Of a stretch of DNA of 64,000 nucleotides, positions 60,312 to 64,000 are shown piece by piece. This DNA is from Phytomonas francai (Eukaryota > Euglenozoa > Kinetoplastea > Trypanosomatida > Trypanosomatidae), in contig MJCC01000009.1 in the NCBI GenBank assembly GCA_001766655.1, positions 481,324 through 545,323 on the forward strand, given 5' to 3'. Each line of letters begins with the position of its first letter. The first letter of the stretch is position 1. A program made the translations under genes and the position numbers. The notes under the pieces are model-generated. The model was not told where the DNA came from. It was given only the letters and a program-made list of their open reading frames with translations, and searched no databases.

Positions 60312-61008
60312 TTTGACAGTAAATAAAACTATAAAGAGTATTGAGATTTTCAGATCTATGTTATTCCTTCACTTATTTATTTAAGGGAAAAAAATAGGAT
60401 AATTAGGTATATAAATATATATTTATATTTTTAAGTGTATATATTTTTGGGGAGGGAGGGACTAAACGCAAAAGATGAAAGGCAAAAAGTGTATAATTCA
60501 TGCTTTTATATACTACTCACGAAGAAACGTCAAAAAAAAAAAGCTACCGTCACTGCCAATACCACAAATTATAAGCCTCACCCGCTTGAGGTCTCAGAAA
60601 CATTAAATATTCGGTAAGATGTTTATATATTCCTGCAAAAGTCACAGCACCCTTCTTTTTACGATTTTTTTCAGAACATCACCATGCAGCTGCTGATATA
60701 ATAGAATGATTCCAAAGGTTTAGCCACTTCAAGCGTATTGAAAAAGAGCTGACCCCCACCTTATTTTTCTAATTGTACGGCGTTGGCCGAGACATTTAAT
60801 AGCCTACAGGCCCGCACGCCCCCCCTTCCTCCGCGTACGCGCCAGTGAGCTTTTGTAAAAAAAAAAAGGTTAAAACTAGATGAGGGGTTGTAATTGGTAA
60901 AATATATTTTTACGTCGCACCGGAAGAATCATCGTCATCCCTTTGAACTTTCATCTTTCCCCCCACCCACCCCCCCTCACACCCCCACCCCTTAAGGATT
61001 AGCAATCT
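60312..61008. promoter_or_regulatory. Divergent strand-switch region (likely transcription start region)
   Basis: All genes to the left run on the minus strand and the next gene runs on the plus strand, so this 697 bp is where two polycistronic units diverge. In kinetoplastids such regions are the usual RNA polymerase II start sites and lack standard TATA promoters. It holds an A-run at about 60533-60543, a GC-rich patch at 60800-60850 with a C-run, and a C-rich pyrimidine tract at 60955-60991 ending shortly before TTAG, 8 bases before the ATG at 61009. The tract with AG fits a trans-splice acceptor for the plus-strand gene. The start function is inference from layout. Confidence 0.6.
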
Positions 61009-62403
61009 ATGAGAGCGCCCCGCCGGCTCCTTTATAAAAAGGACTTTGATGCCTGGTCATATTCTATTTTCTGGCCCCAGCGACAGGAAACCCTCCCCCT
61101 TCTTGATGTAGTAAATGCCACGGTTGAAGATATTAAATTCGCTTATAATGCGTGGTCACTACTTCGGCTAACTATGTTTTTTGGCATGAAACATCCTAAT
61201 ATATTAAGCGACCTTTCATATACTAGGCCATCAATGGATATAAAACATGGGAAAAATCGGTTATTCTACGAACATGCAACAATAAATGCTAAATTAAGTC
61301 CTAAAAAAATTAAAATTGCGTTAACACCTCATGGCCCAAATGCGCAACCCATTCAAGTATTCCCTTGGGATGAAATAATCAGCAAAAGCATCGCTTCGGT
61401 CGAAAATGGGGGAATAGAGTTGGTGTTGGGAATGGAAAATGGCATGTCCGAAGCTGTTCATAGTCTATGCGACTACCACGTTTTTATTCCCCAATATGGA
61501 TCAATTGGCTCCCTATCGATGCTATCCGCACTTTCAATTGCCATTCATACGGCCCATTCTTCTTACCATCGTCTACAGAAGAGTATAAATGCTGAAAGAC
61601 TCTCAAAATATACAAATATAAGATGCACTCCTAGAAGGAGCAGTCTATGTAATGTTGCTGACGGACAGCCACGGGAATTAAATGTCGAGAAAAAATCTAC
61701 TGAGCAGACCCGTGCCATTTTAGAGGAGAGGAGAAAATTTTATCCCTTACAAATTGGTATAATCATACATAATGAACTTGGCGATCGTAATATTGGAGCG
61801 GTTATACGAAATGCAAACGTCTTCAATTGTGAGCAAATGATTATTCTTAATCGGCGATGCTTCAACCGGCGTGGTGCCATTGGAACCCAGCACCTACTTA
61901 ACATGAACTACTACAAAGACACAAATGACCCCGCGCTGCAATACGTACTGAAAGAGTATGCGGTTTGGTTGTTGTACCCATTTTACCCGTATCTTCAAAT
62001 TTACTCAAATTTGAACCCAGATGGTGTTAATTCGGAAACCTTTATTCAGCATGAAGATAATAAACTTAAAAGTTGGCAATCTACCAAGCATCATTTAACC
62101 CAGGAGCACCCCCTTGCTCAATGGTTTCCGCACCTTGCCAATAGCGAACTTTATCTAGATGATGAAAGCACTCTCTTTTCGGCAATCGAGGCAATAAAAT
62201 CCAAGGGCCTTAGAGGTATATTGCTTGCAGTTCCAGAGGAAGGTACATCCCCTCACCCGAAGCTAGCTCATTTATGTTCGCGGACCCTCCTTGTTACTCA
62301 CCCAAATTACATCAACCTGGACGTGCAGCGTGGACTTAATCCTGCTCTTACAACATCCATTGCTCTTGAAAGAATTCGTTTTTGTATAAACCGGTTAGCT
62401 TGA
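61009..62403 (+). CDS. Tandem SpoU (SPOUT) RNA 2'-O-methyltransferase
   Basis: The 464-residue protein has two SpoU-type halves. N-half (about 30-200): motif 1-like NAWSLLRLTMFFG, motif 2 LVLGMENGMSEA, motif 3 IPQYGSIGSLSMLSALSIAI. C-half (about 240-464): motif 1 NIGAVIRNANVF, motif 2 LLAVPEEGTS, motif 3 RGLNPALTTSIALERI. SpoU enzymes normally act as dimers of single-domain subunits and methylate ribose 2'-OH in rRNA or tRNA using S-adenosylmethionine. Here the two domains in one chain could form the dimer internally. Both copies show some non-canonical motif residues (Trp for Gly in N motif 1, Gly for Ser in C motif 3). A mitochondrial presequence is possible (MRAPRRLLYKK). RNA target unknown. 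Confidence 0.82.
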   Translation: MRAPRRLLYKKDFDAWSYSIFWPQRQETLPLLDVVNATVEDIKFAYNAWSLLRLTMFFGMKHPNILSDLSYTRPSMDIKHGKNRLFYEHATINAKLSPKKIKIALTPHGPNAQPIQVFPWDEIISKSIASVENGGIELVLGMENGMSEAVHSLCDYHVFIPQYGSIGSLSMLSALSIAIHTAHSSYHRLQKSINAERLSKYTNIRCTPRRSSLCNVADGQPRELNVEKKSTEQTRAILEERRKFYPLQIGIIIHNELGDRNIGAVIRNANVFNCEQMIILNRRCFNRRGAIGTQHLLNMNYYKDTNDPALQYVLKEYAVWLLYPFYPYLQIYSNLNPDGVNSETFIQHEDNKLKSWQSTKHHLTQEHPLAQWFPHLANSELYLDDESTLFSAIEAIKSKGLRGILLAVPEEGTSPHPKLAHLCSRTLLVTHPNYINLDVQRGLNPALTTSIALERIRFCINRLA

Positions 62404-62684
62404 TGTTTAAGTTTTTGATAATTAAATTCTATTCATGGCATGCAAGAGTGTCATAGTACCACCTTTCAAGAGCGCATTTAGACTCTTATTTCACGCCTCT
62501 TCGACAATTATGTCTCAACAAAATGACCCTTACGGTTCATTTGGGGTGCAAAGACTGATAAGTCCCAGGCAGTACAGTAAATATTTCGAGTGGATAGAGA
62601 TATCGTCTCTTCATTTTAACATAACAAGAAACAAGTGGCTGCTTTCCTCAATAACAATATGATGAATAAGTTCAGTAATGCACA

Positions 62685-62722
<38 letters not shown>

Positions 62723-64000
62723 AGATAAAATAATTTTTGGTGGTAGTGTTTATCCTTTTGTTCATGCTAATATCAATTTTAAGATAAAAATAAAACCTCG
62801 ACCTTTCTGAAAAGGACCAAAACATACCTATGATGTAGTGAGCACCCTGTATAAATCTTACGAACTGATCACTTTTACATCGAGCATTCCAGGTATATAC
62901 GATAGGAGTGAAACTGGTCATTGTATTTCAGATGCTAGGCAAAGACTAAATGATATCAATTTCAGTGGTTTGAATATATTTATCTGCTGTATAAACTTCT
63001 AGAAATCGAACAAGTTTCGTTTCATTTTTTTAAGATGAAATAGTAGCCCTTATATTACAAGTACATTTGCTCATACCCTCCTTTCATATATATAGATATA
63101 GATTGATAAGCAAACATGTTCAAATCTTTCTCAGGGAAAAAAGACTTAAGTTTCATCTCTATCTGTATTTCTCGACTGTGGTCTGCTAATATATATTTTT
63201 AGCTTTACCAGTAGTATTTTTGATCATACCAAATAGTGGATAGCATCAAGAGTCATTCAATCTTCGCATAGCATGCCAGCATGTGATGTACAAATGTAGC
63301 GGTCGATCATCTTGGCTTAAAATGTATAGCAAGCGCTTTTTCCCACCATTTTAGGTAATTTAAGGTTACAACATAGTAATATTTCTTTCAGTGGTAAAGA
63401 ATCATTATCAAGCGTACTTAAGTTCACGGTATCTTCTGTGTTTTAGAGTTTGCATTAGAAAATATGGTAAATTGAGCAAATTGGATACGGTAATTTCCTT
63501 TGCATGTGGATGTTGACATAAATTATTGTAGAGGCCAAGAATACGAAACCCCGTTGTATGAGGAATCAAAAAAGGGCTACTGAATGATAATAATGCTTAT
63601 TCACGTCTTGAAAGGGGGTCCATTTACCCACTCTTGACTGTATCTTCACATTTAATATTTCCAGTTTCATAAAAAAAAACAGGGTCCCAAATCCCTCACA
63701 AAATCGGAAAATTACATTCCCATAAAAATTGCGCTATGTAACTAAGTAATTGAGTTGTGGGTATTCTATTTCTTCCACAGATTTTCCGTCTCTAACGGAT
63801 GCAATGTTCGACTTTATTATAAAATAGTAACTGTCGCGACTTGTCTTCCTGTATTCCTAACAAGGCCTCGCCACAGCTATTATTGTACCAGTAGGGAGCC
63901 GACTACATACGACTTCAACGCATTTACAATTGACATGAAGACCTTTTTTAACCATACCTATGCAAATAATGTGCGGATGGTGATTGTGATTCCAAAATAG
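62404..64000. other. 1.6 kb region with no firm gene
   Basis: AT-rich. Holds a TA run at about 62684-62708 and several T-runs. Two short features were noted: a minus-strand exon-like piece ending at an AG|GTATGT donor (62828), and a plus-strand frame from about 63782 to 64000 preceded by a pyrimidine/CCACAG acceptor-like site. Neither matches a family. I do not call a gene. Confidence 0.5.
62828..62921 (-). other. Exon-like stub ending at AG|GTATGT
   Basis: The minus strand starts ATG at 62921 and gives 31 residues (MTSFTPIVYTWNARCKSDQF at the start) before CATCATAG|GTATGT at 62828/62827. The same eight bases (AAG|GTATGT context) are found at 28206. I could not find a convincing second exon or acceptor downstream. 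It may be chance. The direction also opposes the SpoU gene to the left. Confidence 0.2.

Noticed and set aside
1..64000. tRNA, snRNA, 7SL and spliced-leader genes
   Set aside because: I looked for the TTCGA-type B box, and for the spliced-leader and 7SL sequence patterns, by eye and saw none convincing. A covariance-model search would be needed to exclude them.
63755..64000. Plus-strand frame at the right edge with an acceptor-like CCACAG before it
   Set aside because: No similarity to a known family and most of the frame lacks coding bias; kept only as a note in the spacer entry.

Overview
The window looks like nuclear DNA of a kinetoplastid-type euglenozoan protist. About 28 protein genes from 1 to 60311 all lie on the minus strand and read as continuous frames. 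One gene at 61009 lies on the plus strand, so the region has the head-to-head polycistronic layout typical of kinetoplastids. Ribosomal proteins uL24/L26, eS8 and eL41 have kinetoplastid-style sequence, and the transketolase ends in a tripeptide of the peroxisome/glycosome type. I cannot name the species; a bodonid, Perkinsela-like or early-branching kinetoplastid all remain possible. I saw no spliced-leader gene, tRNA, CRISPR array or obvious intact transposon. There is one assembly gap (42233-43135) and one isolated N (18021).

Layout, left to right. 1-6871: the N-terminal half of a VPS34-type PI 3-kinase that runs off the left edge, tubulin cofactor D, and a BolA-like protein. 8300-17682: dimethylargininase-type hydrolase, ribosomal L26, transketolase, two identical ribosomal S8 genes, and a kelch protein. 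18054-25741: a CID-like protein, a 2.4 kb gene-poor stretch with a 196 bp direct repeat, an HMG-CoA synthase with bacterial-type motifs, a UBE2C-like E2, and a catalytically inactive E2-like protein broken by a homopolymer frameshift. 26817-34660: two small proteins with myristoylation-type N-termini (one with a possible cis-intron), a membrane-anchored GDPD phosphodiesterase, and a VPS50/syndetin-like tether subunit. 35271-46625: a 1412-residue coiled-coil protein, a type II membrane protein, a PPR protein, the gap, ribosomal L41 (34 codons) and L12, a membrane-anchored torsin/Clp-like AAA+ protein with an altered Walker B, and a four-helix membrane protein. 48846-60311: acyl-CoA desaturase, Notchless, XPD helicase, cullin, two unknown proteins, and a MAPKK. 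60312-61008 is a divergent strand-switch region, followed by a tandem SpoU methyltransferase gene on the plus strand.

The genes are mostly unrelated housekeeping functions, as expected of kinetoplastid polycistrons, so adjacency says little about function. Base composition is strongly split. Ribosomal proteins, transketolase, HMG-CoA synthase, the E2s and the CID-like gene are very GC-rich, while XPD, cullin, MAPKK and the SpoU gene are AT-rich, and the spacers are extremely AT-rich with TA and GT microsatellites.

The most notable items are the tandem-SpoU protein, the bacterial-type HMG-CoA synthase, the degenerate torsin-like ATPase, two coding-like exons ending in the same AG|GTATGT donor, the XPD with DEGH for DEAH, the homogenised eS8 pair, and eL41 with an in-frame nine-residue extension.
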